A DNA stretch of 64,000 nucleotides from Volutella citrinella (lineage: Eukaryota > Ascomycota > Sordariomycetes > Hypocreales > Nectriaceae). Numbering within the stretch: position 1 is the stretch's first letter; every line of letters starts with the position of its first letter. This document shows, piece by piece, positions 10,950 through 21,219 of this stretch. The notes under the pieces are model-generated. The model searched no databases. It was not told where the DNA came from and worked only from the letters and a program-made list of their open reading frames with translations. The position numbers were made by a program, and so were the translations under genes. The stretch is taken from the NCBI GenBank assembly GCA_034401135.1, contig JAWZSP010000006.1, positions 3,038,001-3,102,000 of the forward strand, in the 5' to 3' direction.

Positions 10950-12227
10950 TCACCATGACATCCACGTTGCGGTTGCCAGAACTACGGGTAGTACCGCCAT
11001 CATGGAAGTGGGTCTGGTGCCCACGCCTCGGCTTCGCTCAGCTTCAATGTAAGTGGCATCCATAAGCCTCTGCATCGCAACGGCTGAAAGGCCTCCAGAC
11101 TCGTTGAGTTCTGCCATCTCGCTGCCCAGTTGTCGCAAAATATTAGTCGAGCGACCTTGTGGACAGAAAACAATCTCCCAACCTCCGCCCGTTGGAATGA
11201 TGAAAGTGGACGCCTGGTCATCATAAGCGAAGCTATATGCATCTGGGCACATAGCTTTGGCTCTCAAACTGTACTCTGACGGCTTGCAAACTTCGGGGTC
11301 GTGGTACTTGCCAACACAGCAGTCCTTATCCGAGCCTGTGGCAGCGCACGCACTGTTGCAGGGCGAGAATAAGGGTCGCTGAATATCGTCGTCTGGGTAC
11401 GGGTAGATGCCGTCACCAGGCTTCGTTGGCGGAAATGCGAGATACTTCCACGGGCACCAACGGCGGGCAGAGTCGTTGTTTACTCGCGATTCGAGGGGCG
11501 TGGGATACGAAGAGTTGGTGTAGTACGTGCCGGAGAGTGTGCTCGCAAAGAGCCACCCGGGCGATGCAATGCAGACGGCATTCGTCAGGTTTGGTGGGAT
11601 GAAGGACGTATTCTTTCCTGGTATGTAGTTGATGCCGAGTGGTAGGTTGTAGCCGTCAACGAGAGATATATCGTAGAAGGTCTGTTTGTTGTGAATGCCT
11701 CCGGCAAGATTGAACTCGGCCAGCGTCGCAGGAGTTGCTCCCTGGCCAGCACAATTAGCCTCGTAACTTGGATCTGGTTGTCCAGAACTCACACTGAATT
11801 CACAATCAAGTTTGTTAAAACAGTCACCCGTCTTGCACGAACAAGAATCCCCATTGACTGTACAATTCGTCCTCCCCCAAACCCGCCCTTGCCACTCTGG
11901 TGACACCCATAGCTCCCTGCTTTGGAACCTGGCCAGTTCAAAGCCTCCAACTCCTGGACCTTTCCCTTCTTGCGATGCAATTCCCGGCCAAATCGTAGAG
12001 TCACATTTGTTGGTGATGATCAACGGGATCTTGTCATTCCAATCGTCGGTGGATGGTTGGCGGGCGCCGCGAGCATTTAGGCGGATTGTCTCGTCCAGCG
12101 AGATGCCTTGTGTTGAATGGCCCAATGCCTGGCCCGCCTGGGCCAACGCTCCGACGATGACAATTGACGCTAGCCCGAATACCGAAGCGGGATGTTCAGG
12201 TGTGTACCCAAGTAGAATGGATTGCAT
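10950..12227 (-). CDS. thaumatin-like secreted protein
   Basis: Single exon, 425 aa. Residues about 15-35 (SVFGLASIVIVGALAQAGQA) form a signal peptide, preceded by a longer than usual polar leader. The thaumatin start motif is visible as LIITNKCDSTIWPGIAS, followed by cysteine-rich segments (NCTVNGDSCSCKTGDC, SACAATGSDKDCCVGKYH, MCPDAYSFAYDD) typical of fungal thaumatin-like proteins. Several N-glycosylation sequons are present (NTS, NLT, NSS). The last 17 residues are hydrophobic and follow a Ser/Thr/Arg segment, so a GPI anchor or tail anchor is possible. Family members bind or cut beta-1,3-glucan; activity here is not proven. The start ATG at 12227 is the first in frame. Confidence 0.9.
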   Translation of the reverse strand: MQSILLGYTPEHPASVFGLASIVIVGALAQAGQALGHSTQGISLDETIRLNARGARQPSTDDWNDKIPLIITNKCDSTIWPGIASQEGKGPGVGGFELARFQSRELWVSPEWQGRVWGRTNCTVNGDSCSCKTGDCFNKLDCEFSVSSGQPDPSYEANCAGQGATPATLAEFNLAGGIHNKQTFYDISLVDGYNLPLGINYIPGKNTSFIPPNLTNAVCIASPGWLFASTLSGTYYTNSSYPTPLESRVNNDSARRWCPWKYLAFPPTKPGDGIYPYPDDDIQRPLFSPCNSACAATGSDKDCCVGKYHDPEVCKPSEYSLRAKAMCPDAYSFAYDDQASTFIIPTGGGWEIVFCPQGRSTNILRQLGSEMAELNESGGLSAVAMQRLMDATYIEAERSRGVGTRPTSMMAVLPVVLATATWMSW

Positions 12228-13757
12228 CTCCCGTTCCGCAAGAGGGAAAAGGCGATATTGGAGCGAATGTCAAGTGCTTTCACAGGCTTTGCTGCCTAAA
12301 TATTAGGTTGACGACGAATAACCCGGCAAGTATATGAACAGAACACAAAAAAAGGCTGCATTCCCGCTCAGTTCAGTTCATGTATGGCATGGCATCCAAG
12401 GGACCGGGAGTTAAACCAGAGAGCAAAGAGCGAAGTGCTGAAGGTGAAAAAAGAAAAAGATAAGAAGAATCAGCAATGCTAGTTGGTGGCCATGTATATG
12501 TATGGGATGGTGACGTCGAGGGCTTGCTGAATGAAGATTGTTAGGCTACTGGGAGGCAGCGTTCGATTCCTTGTTGATAATCCTTGTCACTCAACCCTCG
12601 ATACCAGCTGGACCTCTCTGAAGCTGTGTTGCAGGGAAGCTAGTCGGACAAGGATGCTGACAAGAAAAGACTGGCAGCCGCCCTAGTGTTGAACGATGAG
12701 AATCTGGACAAAAGCGGCAAGGAAAACAAGTATGCGTAGGTCGGATAATGATGTCGTCGAGCAAGTCGATGGATGGCTGGTAGGCGAGGCGAAAGCTGAA
12801 TAGTCATGAAAGCCGCAGGGGGGGCAATTGAAGAAGGAAACCAGGGAATGGCTCTCTGTGAGGTGCATCCTCCCCCCGTTGCCTGGAAGTGATGCCAAAG
12901 ATTCAGGGAAAGAGCCTCTCTTCTTTCTGGTGGAAGGTATGACGCAGGACGACAGGGGTGGTGGCAAGTCGCCTCTCCCCGCCTTGGCTGCCCAACTGCC
13001 AGGATCTCGGACCATTCAACACTGGAAACATCGTCATTGTGGATAAACATCTGAAACGGCCTCCCGCGCACTAGCTCAGAACCCACGGCGGCATGTTTTC
13101 CACGAGGTGTTCCTGTTCAGTGGCTCTTCCGTGGGGACTGTCAAAGTACCTTGGAAGATGCTTGTCTGCGGCAGTCAGGTCGTACTTCCCTAGTCTGATT
13201 CAGCACAGCCGCGCAACGCTGTGAGAGGCGGTTGAAGCACCGAGTTGAGTCTCCCATTGCTCCGAAGGTTTATAGAAGGTCGTACTCCTCACTATACAAG
13301 TCTACAAGTTGCTCGGTTTCAAGGGTGGTGGGTCCTGCTAGTAGTAACAGGTGGTACAGAAGAACAGTTAACGGCTGCTAAATCAGCTTCAATTGTCTAT
13401 GTACTATTCACTCATCATGATCATTCATGCATCTCAACTAATCCTCTCAAAAGTCAACTCCAAGGCTCGTGTAAGTACGTCTACCGTGCCCAAGTGTTTA
13501 CCGTTCGCCGAGATCCAACCTCAACTCGCCTCTCGCAGTCCCCTCGGCGCGATGCCGCAAAGTCATGGGCACATACATGCTCGGTGTGCCATCTCCCTCT
13601 CCAGCTCAAATCGTTACGGGGCGTGCTTCCAGAGACGCACCCCGGCCCTGTCGTCTCTTGACTGTGTTTTCGGAGGTATCATATGGTTTAGTGTAAGAAT
13701 TCCGCCATCAAGTTCCTTTCCGCTCGCCCTCTATCTCTGGCCATGGCCAGAATCCAT
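12228..13757. other. intergenic region, thaumatin promoter and Hsp70-like 3' end
   Basis: About 1.5 kb with no protein-like frame. The left part should be the promoter of the thaumatin-like gene and the right part the 3' flank of the Hsp70-like gene. One tRNA B-box-like string near 12559 does not fold into a T arm. Confidence 0.6.
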
Positions 13758-16267
13758 TTATCGGAAGCGAGCTCGGCAGCGACCCATGACTTCGCCCTGG
13801 CAGACGAGCTCGGCGCTGAATTCAGAGCCGTCGAGGGTCAGGTAAATATCAAAGTAGACACGGTAGAAGGTGCCTTGGGGGGTATCCATGCGCTCAAAAT
13901 CCTTCTCGAGGTTCTTGCGGGAGAGATCCGAGGTGAGGGTAACAACCTCCTTGATTCCTGTTTAGACTTGGATTAGCAGCCGATTCTTCATGTGCTACGC
14001 ATTCATCACCAACTGGGGATTACTTACGGGGATCCTTGGTGTACTCGGGGCAGACATCGTCATCACAGGCGTAGAGCACATCCTCGTACATGAGGGTGGC
14101 GCCAGGGGCGACTTGTCGGAAGAAGGAGACCTTGACAGGCTCGCCGTTCTTGACCTTCTGACCCTTCTGCACGAAAATTTGTCGGGTGAACTTGCATCGG
14201 TCCTTTCCATCCAGGGAGGGCACACGGTACGCCTCGGGGTGGTAGCCTTCCTTGAAGGGCTGGAGAGTGGCCATGAGATAGTGGCGACGGGCGATACGGT
14301 GAGTGACGATTCGCTCAGTGATACCGGCGGTGACGGCGCCCTTGACAATGGCAGCCACAGAGTCCATGGGTCGGACAACCTTGGACTGGAACTGGGGAGG
14401 GACGTGAAGCTTGATCTGCTGGAAGAGGTACTCGGAGGCACCGAAACCACCCACAACCAGGATGTTCTGCAAGGTTCGGTTCTGGGCCTGGATGGCGATG
14501 ATCTGGTTTCGCACGAGCTCCAGAATGCGGTTGACGACGGGCTCGAAGCACTGGAGGATCTCCTCGTTGGTGAAGGTCATGTATCCCTCCTCAATGCCGG
14601 CCTCGGGGAACTCGGCCTCGATACCAACATCGACGGCCCACTTCTGGCCGTTGTTTCGGAAATCGGCCTTGATTCGGTTCTCGAAATCCATAATACACTT
14701 GGCGTACACGCGACCGGCGGTCTTGGAGCCATCGGGCAGCTTCATCTTGCGGATCTTGGTTCGCAGAATGTTGCTGAAGTTGCGGTTCAGCGCGGTGGAA
14801 CCGCAAGAGTCACCGGAACCAGCAGTACACTCGGCCACTGTGAAGGGGTTCTCCTCCTCGACCTCGTAGGCGATCAAATCGACGGTACCACCACCACAAT
14901 CAACAATGAGCACGGCGTCGTGGACCTTGAGGTTCAACAGGCCAGTCTTGGAGCAGAACATGGCAGCAGCCTCGGGCTCAGAAATCAGAGTCAGGCGGTT
15001 GTCGTTCTCATCGCGAAGGAAACCAGCCTGGATAGCAGCAGCTCGGGTAGCGGCCTTTCCAGCATCGTTCCAAATGGCGGGCACAGTCAGGTAGTATCGG
15101 ATGTTGCGCTCCTCTCGGTTGAACACCTCACCAAGTGTCTTCTGGAGGGCCGAGCGCATGGCCTGGCGGAGCTTGAAGAGATAGTCGGCAGCAACGTCAA
15201 TCTCGGACTTTCCAGGAGGCAGGGGGGGCAGGTTGATGGGGTCGATGTAGGTGTTTCCGCTGAGCATCAGCTGCAGCTTGAACCACTCGACCTTTTGCAC
15301 GCCAGGCTTGGGATAACCAGTAGGGGCCAGGGCGTCGGCAATATCAGGACCCCATCCTACCACCTTCTGGTACTGGTCGTAGTACAGGACAGTGGGAATC
15401 TGTAACATCAATCTTTAGCCACTCGCCTCGCGCGAAACAATTTTTTGCGCGTCTCGCATGCTTATCCACTCACCTTCTGCTTAGTGTATGAACCAGCACC
15501 GGGCCATTCGGTGATGATGTCCTCCTTGGCCTCATTGTTGGTCGCGAAAGCGAAGGCAACGCCCGAGAAGGTGGTTCCCTAGTAAACGGATACGTTAGCG
15601 ATTACCACAACACGGGGCCGAGCATATTTGTTTGCGTGGGAAGGCTTACAAAATCGATACCGACAATGAGCTGAGCCTTGCTCCGGCTGGCACCCTCGAC
15701 CTCCGCCGCTGGGTTACCCCGCTGGAACTGCTGGAGGGGCTGGCCCTGGGGGGGAGGAGGGCCGGGAGGAGGGTATCCTTGAGGAGGTTGTTGGAAACCG
15801 GGAGGTCCGCCCATAGGGGGAGGTCCTTGGCCCATGGGTGCCATACCGGGCGGGTAGCCAACGGGGGCTCCCGTGTTGATCGGGGGCGGTCCTCCGACCA
15901 TTTGGCTCGGCGGGGTACGGGTCTGGATGTTGAGAGGACTGGAACGGCCGATGGGCTGCTGGCCCGGAGGCGGGAAGTTGGACTGGTAACTGGGTGGGCG
16001 GTTGCCGGGCCCAGGGTGATTCATCGGGAGGCTGGCGGCTGAGGAGGAGGCACCGACAGAAGGTGCGTGGATCGAAGGAGCTGACTGCTGCTGGTGTTGC
16101 TGTTGGTGATGGTGCTGGAGCTGGAGCTGGAGCTGGGGGGCGTGCTGCGGTATTTGGCCCGGTGGAGGGGTCGGGCTTGGGTTTGTACCCTCGGGGGACT
16201 GTATGCTCGCGGCAGATTTGCGTTTTCCGAAGCCAAGGCTCTTGAACTTGGAGTTCAGCGAACTCAT
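13758..16267 (-). CDS. HSPA12-like Hsp70-family protein with Pro/Gln-rich head
   Basis: Four exons (15650-16267, 15474-15578, 14028-15399, 13758-13957) give 764 aa. The first about 195 residues are low complexity: a polar start, then Gln/His runs (about residues 45-60) and Pro/Gly/Gln-rich repeats. The ATPase follows: IVGIDFGTTFSGVAFAF (phosphate-1, split by intron 1), VLIVDCGGGTVDLIAYE (phosphate-2) and ILVVGGFGASEYLF (adenosine motif). It lacks the normal Hsp70 substrate domain length and C-terminal EEVD, and matches the HSPA12-type relatives common in filamentous fungi. The tail after the ATPase is about 150 residues and ends RCRARFR. It is probably cytosolic; the client is unknown. Exon 3 carries a long open frame on the opposite strand, which is treated as a codon-bias shadow. 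Confidence 0.92.
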
Positions 16268-16689
16268 ATGGATGGAGGAGAGGGGAGAGTAGGTCAGGCT
16301 CTGGAGGGTAGGACAGATTTCAAAGGACTACCCTTGGGCGCCGCTGAACGGGGCAGGGCAGGGCCGGGGCCGAGAGGGGATTGGGCGAGGCGAGAGGCGG
16401 GAGGGGGAGGGGGAGGGGAACGGGGAAGCGCCAGAGGCAGAGCGCGGGTGGCCGAGTGGCAGAGGCAAAGGCGGCGACCCAGGGCCAGCAGCGTGCGTGC
16501 GTGCGACGGAAAGAGGGTCAGGCCGGGCTTCGGGTCAGAAATTAGCACGGGGGAGGGGGATTGGGATTGGATTGGAGTGGCAGTGGCCGCGAGTGGATGG
16601 CCTGGAGTGACGAGGAGGGGGCGCGATGGCGGCGGCGGGCGGGCGATGATGGCTGGGGCCGGGCTGGGCTGGTAGCCTGGGTACGGAGG

Positions 16690-16745
16690 AGTCCTGGTCC
16701 TGTCCTGTCCTGTCCAGTCCTGTCCAGTCCTTTCTTGTCCTTTCC
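16690..16745. repeat. imperfect CCTGT/CCAGT pentamer array
   Basis: Tandem units of CCTGT with CCAGT and CCTTT variants run upstream of the Hsp70-like gene, about 420 bp from its start codon. Simple repeat, possibly length-variable between strains. Confidence 0.7.
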
Positions 16746-16995
16746 TGGGACGAAGCTGGTACCCGACGGCACTAAGGCGCTGCACCGCAATCACAAGCAG
16801 CAGTGCTAGTTGCCAGTCAGGAACTTCCAATGGCGAGGTGGGTTGTGCGAGAGCCAGCCAGAGGCTAGGCGGCTGAGAGAGTAGAGTGCTGAGGGAGCTG
16901 CACCTCGCGCCGACACGAGCTAGCTGTGGCGGTGGGAACAATACGACGCAGCAATGCGCAGCGATCCAGCTCGGAACCAAAGCGGCGGCGGCAGT

Positions 16996-17020
16996 AGCAG
17001 CAGCAGCAGCAGCAGCAGCA
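16996..17020. repeat. (AGC)8 trinucleotide tract
   Basis: A pure AGC/CAG repeat of 25 bases in non-coding DNA about 730 bp upstream of the Hsp70-like start codon. It reads as CTG on the gene's own strand. Confidence 0.85.
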
Positions 17021-20000
17021 AGCAGAAGCCGTAATTATTAGTGGTGATGGGATAATCACTTGTTGCTGCGCGCACAGGCGGCACTGGGCTGGTCGCTAGC
17101 CCACGGCAAGAAACGGCGTGCGCGCGAAGGCGTTGATGCTGGGCCTGAGCTGGCTTATCGGCGGTGGGCGGCTTTCGTAGCTGGGATGATGTGACGGCGA
17201 GGGGCAATCGGGAGTCGGCCGCCTGATGCACCAGATGGCCTGGCTCGTTGACGTGTGGCGGCGGATTGGATAAGTCTCGCTATGGGGGGGGATCTGAGGC
17301 CGGAGGCGTCCTTGATCTGGGATTGCGACGAACGCTGCTGGAAGAGGTTCGCTCGTATCGCTGCCCTCGGCTCTCGAGTTTGTTTGGACTCGTCTTACGG
17401 CGCTCGTGCGTGTCCTTGTCTGGGCTATGCGTGGCTGACGAGGCGCTGTTGGTGGGCTTGTCGAGAGAATCGACCGGGGCCGGGGACGCTCCGTGTGGGC
17501 AACGGGGGCGCGCGGGTGGGGACTACAGCTTACTGTGTCCAGCGGCTGGCTGGGGGGGTTGTCTCGGGCAAGCAAGCAGCTGGAGCAAATGCTGCAGTGA
17601 CGGGGTGGTAGCCCTTGTGGATGGTTTTTTTACCTGCACCTAATCTAGTAGTGTAAGGCTGAGTGAGGAACGTGGGACGCTAGCAGCCACGGTCTCAAAT
17701 AGGTCAGGAATCCGAGAGCGAGGTGCTGAGTGTGCACCTAAGGTAGCCTTGGAACCAGCTGAGTGTTCAGTGGCGGCCGGCGCTGGGACTGATGCGGTGG
17801 GTGGGAAGCTGGAGAGCCGCTGCAACAGTCTAATTAGGGTGAGGTTGTGAAGAGTCCGTTGGCAAGGTAGATATTGAAAGCGACACAGGTAGGCGCCCAT
17901 GGACGGCTCAGTCTCAACTTCCTGATGAACGAAAGTGGGGTTTGCTGATCATTGGGCTTGGCCGAGCGGGTGAGCGCACCGCTGCTTTAGGTAACGCGAC
18001 TGGCCCAGGATACAGTAGGCAGGTGAGCGGTGCGGCAACAGTGGCAGTAGCAATTAGCGAGCACTGAGATATTGCCTTCACCCAACTAAAGTTGAGAATT
18101 GGCACATACGCAGTAGTTTCAAGCGGAGAAGATTGCCACTGGGATCCGAAGCAATCGTGGGATGGTCGGTTTGGGGCGCTAGGCGTTTTTGCTGGCTCGT
18201 GTAGTAGAGTGGGTGACACGTCCCGGCGTTCTGTGCCTCGCCTGTTTGCACTCCTGTCGATGGCTGCTAGCGACGGTGTGGCTCCCCTCCTAGTGGCCGG
18301 AAGGATTGAGGACGCAGAGCGAACGGCGTTTCAGGCTCCAAAGAAGCTGCAGGATCTTGATTCTTGACACGAGGGAAATCGCCGGACAGGAGAGACAAAC
18401 AAAGGCTCGGGCCGTGGGAGATCTCAGGCACGAGACGGGCCACGGGACTCGCAAACGACAGACACTTTCGTCGATATTACCACCCATGGATTGATTGCAT
18501 AAAGGTGGTGCAATGTCAGGCACATCCAATTTCCATCAGCCCAGAGCTGTGCTGACGCCCATGGGTGGAAGAAGCGGCAGTGCCGCCTTTGGGCCTTGTC
18601 CCTGACCAGTCAAGCCGTCCCAGATTCCAGCTCCTTGGGAGCGAGAAACCGTTCGCAAAGAAAAGACCTGATTGGCATTTCAATCCCGCGGATGAGACCT
18701 CCCATGTACACCTAGACAATTGTTGTCCCTTGTCCCGAATGCCTTACAAGTGCATCATTATTTTGAAACGAAGGATAACCTTGCCAGTTTACATCCCGAG
18801 TTATTCCCACCCAAGCCTGGCGCCTCGTGTCCCACCGAGCAAGCGGAGAAGACCCCAGGCAAGGGATTGTGGCAGTCATTGGAAATCAAAGGTTGACTTG
18901 CGGCCAATAGCTAGACAGACCCCGGCCTTCCGCCAATTCTGGAGTAAATACCAAGACGGTGCGAACATTCGTTGCTAAACTGAGGACCCAAGCTGCCAGA
19001 ATGGCCCAGAATAGCCCACGGTGCAAATCCGCCTAGCGCAGCTTGCGGCTCCCGCATCGCATCTTGGGAACGTCTACAGCGACATGTTCCCCAAAGTTCC
19101 GTTCCATTCGTTGCCACATCCAACCTGGGAGTTCCTCGCCTCCTCCCCCATCACCCAATGCTCTGAGATAACTTTTCGCAAAAATTCTTCTTACCGCCTT
19201 TGGGAGCCTGTTGGAAAGTAAGTAAGCGGGGATCAGTAACATTGGGGCAGCACTTTAGCGAGGAGTAGGCGGCCAAATGAGAAAAAGGCATGGAGAGCGA
19301 GGGACGATGTATGACAAGCTGCCCGAGCCTGTCTCAGGCCAGGACTGACAGATCCATGCAAGCAATTTCATCCTTCGGAAACCGCATTTGCCTCTCTGGG
19401 AACGAGACTGTCGGGTCGGGGCATGGCAAGCAGCCTGTACTATTGTCAACGTGCCTGTGGCACCCGCCAATTCCAGATTCCAGCCCTTGCTGGCCGAGCT
19501 GACAATCTCATGCCCAGGCAGGGGTCCGGCCTCAAACGCTGCATATTGCCACTTTCAGCTGAAAGACGCACGCTTTGCCAACTGTACTGTACTGGGAAGA
19601 CGTGCTAAACCCCCAGAACATTCCACTAAGTAGACGGACATCGGTGCTTGTGTACTAGCCTCGCGGCGAAATGCTTAGAAGAGTAATTAAAAAGGCGGTG
19701 CGCGAGCTTGGCTAATGGGTGTGCCTAGGTAGGTAGCCGGCCAGGCATGACCCATCACGAATCCAGGACTTTAGGCGCTGGGTAGGTAGGACTTGGTGGT
19801 GGTGGTGGGGGCAGGACGGCAAAGGACTCAAGGGTCTGTCTGTATTGCTTCTGAGTGGACTGGCTACGGGTTCGAATTATGACTAAGGAAAAGCCAGCCA
19901 GGGAGACACACCCTGCCAGCGGTGCCTAACAAGTCGGGCACGATGCCATGTACGACATGTACGTATCTGCGTCGTACCGGCGTCATTGACCTGCTCCATC

Positions 20001-20062
20001 GAGATCAGTTATTTCCCAGACGCAGGTCGATTCTCGTTTGCGAGCCCCCATGTGCCCCTCTT

Positions 20063-20083
20063 CCCCCCCCCCCCCCCCCCCCC
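20063..20083. repeat. homopolymer run of 21 C
   Basis: An uninterrupted C run in gene-free sequence. Its exact length may be uncertain, because homopolymers of this size are error-prone in sequencing. Confidence 0.8.
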
Positions 20084-21219
20084 AGTCAATTGTTGTTGTT
20101 TTATTGTCTCGAGTGCCTGGCTCGCTCCTCCTCGTCCCATGGTTGCTCCATTTATGCTTGCCGAGACAAATCCTCAAACTCTGCACCGAAACCGAATGCT
20201 AGCCGCTAATAATACGTTCCATGTGGTTTATGGACCCCGCGCTGTAACTGCTGATAGCACTGGGGGCGGCGCTACCCATCCACTACCGGTATCCTCAGAC
20301 GTGGCTCAGGGGACCGCGGACTTCAGCAAAAGAGCCCTTTCCATTCGTAGCAATCGATTTATTTCCTGTTTGGGCGTCACGATCCTCAGAAACCTCGCTC
20401 ACCCCGGCACTTTTCCTGATGTGCGTCCTTCATGTCAGGGCGGGTGGGCAACGAGGCTGAGCAGGCAGTGCGGCCCAAGCCACCTCCGTTCATCCACACC
20501 AGGACCAAGACGGAATGGCTCAGCCACAACTCCAGGAAGCAGAAGCCAAGCCAAACACAGCCACGGGCCAATGTCAGCCGGGCCTTGGCCAAGCAAACAA
20601 TCCATTGAGTCCTCGCAGTACAGGCCATAATCGTATTTGGGACCGATAATCTCCCGGGATTTGAAAGCCAACCTCCTGTGGCGTCATCTGCTTTCAGGCT
20701 GTCATCGGCCACCCGTCAGTGGGGCCGTCAGTCAACACCAAAAGTGGAACCGTCGTGTGCCTCTCATATTATTCCATTTGATGGCCTTCTCCTCTTGTGG
20801 AAACCTCGCTCCGTCTCAAGGCCTGCTGATCACAGCTCTTGAAGAGTTACTGCAAGTGGGCCGAGGCCGACTAGCCGGCCAGCACTGTGGGGATGGGGGG
20901 TTCTCCACAGGTGCTATTTGTAGATGGCATCCACGCTCAATGTGCCTGTCTGCCTGAAACACAATCACAAACACGAGTGACAACATACGAGATGGATCAA
21001 TGCTATTAACTGAGCCTATTATTTCATTTCAGACTCTTGTCCAAAGGTGCTGTCTGACTCAAAATAATCAATGCTACTAATTTGTTGGCCCCATTGACGC
21101 CTGCTCGAGTCTATCAAGAACCGGCCTTCACGCCGCCATCCCCCGTCCCCAGCCCATTTTTAACCACCAATTATCTTACACCAAACATCCTCGTAAAAGC
21201 TCCTTCTTTATTGTACATG

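Larger units (their letters stand above)
16268..21219. other. about 5-kb gene-free region
   Basis: No domain-bearing frame, tRNA or transposase was seen on either strand. The left part is G-rich on the plus strand and should hold the Hsp70-like promoter. It contains several simple repeats: a CCTGT/CCAGT array, an (AGC)8 tract, a 21-base C run and TAGGTAGG motifs near 19725 and 19780. The right end is the 3' flank of glycerol kinase. Frames such as 17096-17575 (-) and 19986-20630 (+) are Ser/Pro/Arg-rich without motifs. Confidence 0.6.

Noticed and set aside
12555..12590. tRNA B-box-like string GTTCGATTCC
   Set aside because: The flanking bases do not pair into a T stem and no A box lies at a suitable distance.
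19860..19905. GGTTCGAAT string resembling a tRNA T loop
   Set aside because: The T stem does not form and there is no acceptor stem or anticodon arm.
19986..20630. 214-codon frame across the C run
   Set aside because: Its openness depends on a 21-base homopolymer whose length is uncertain, and the product is low-complexity without motifs.
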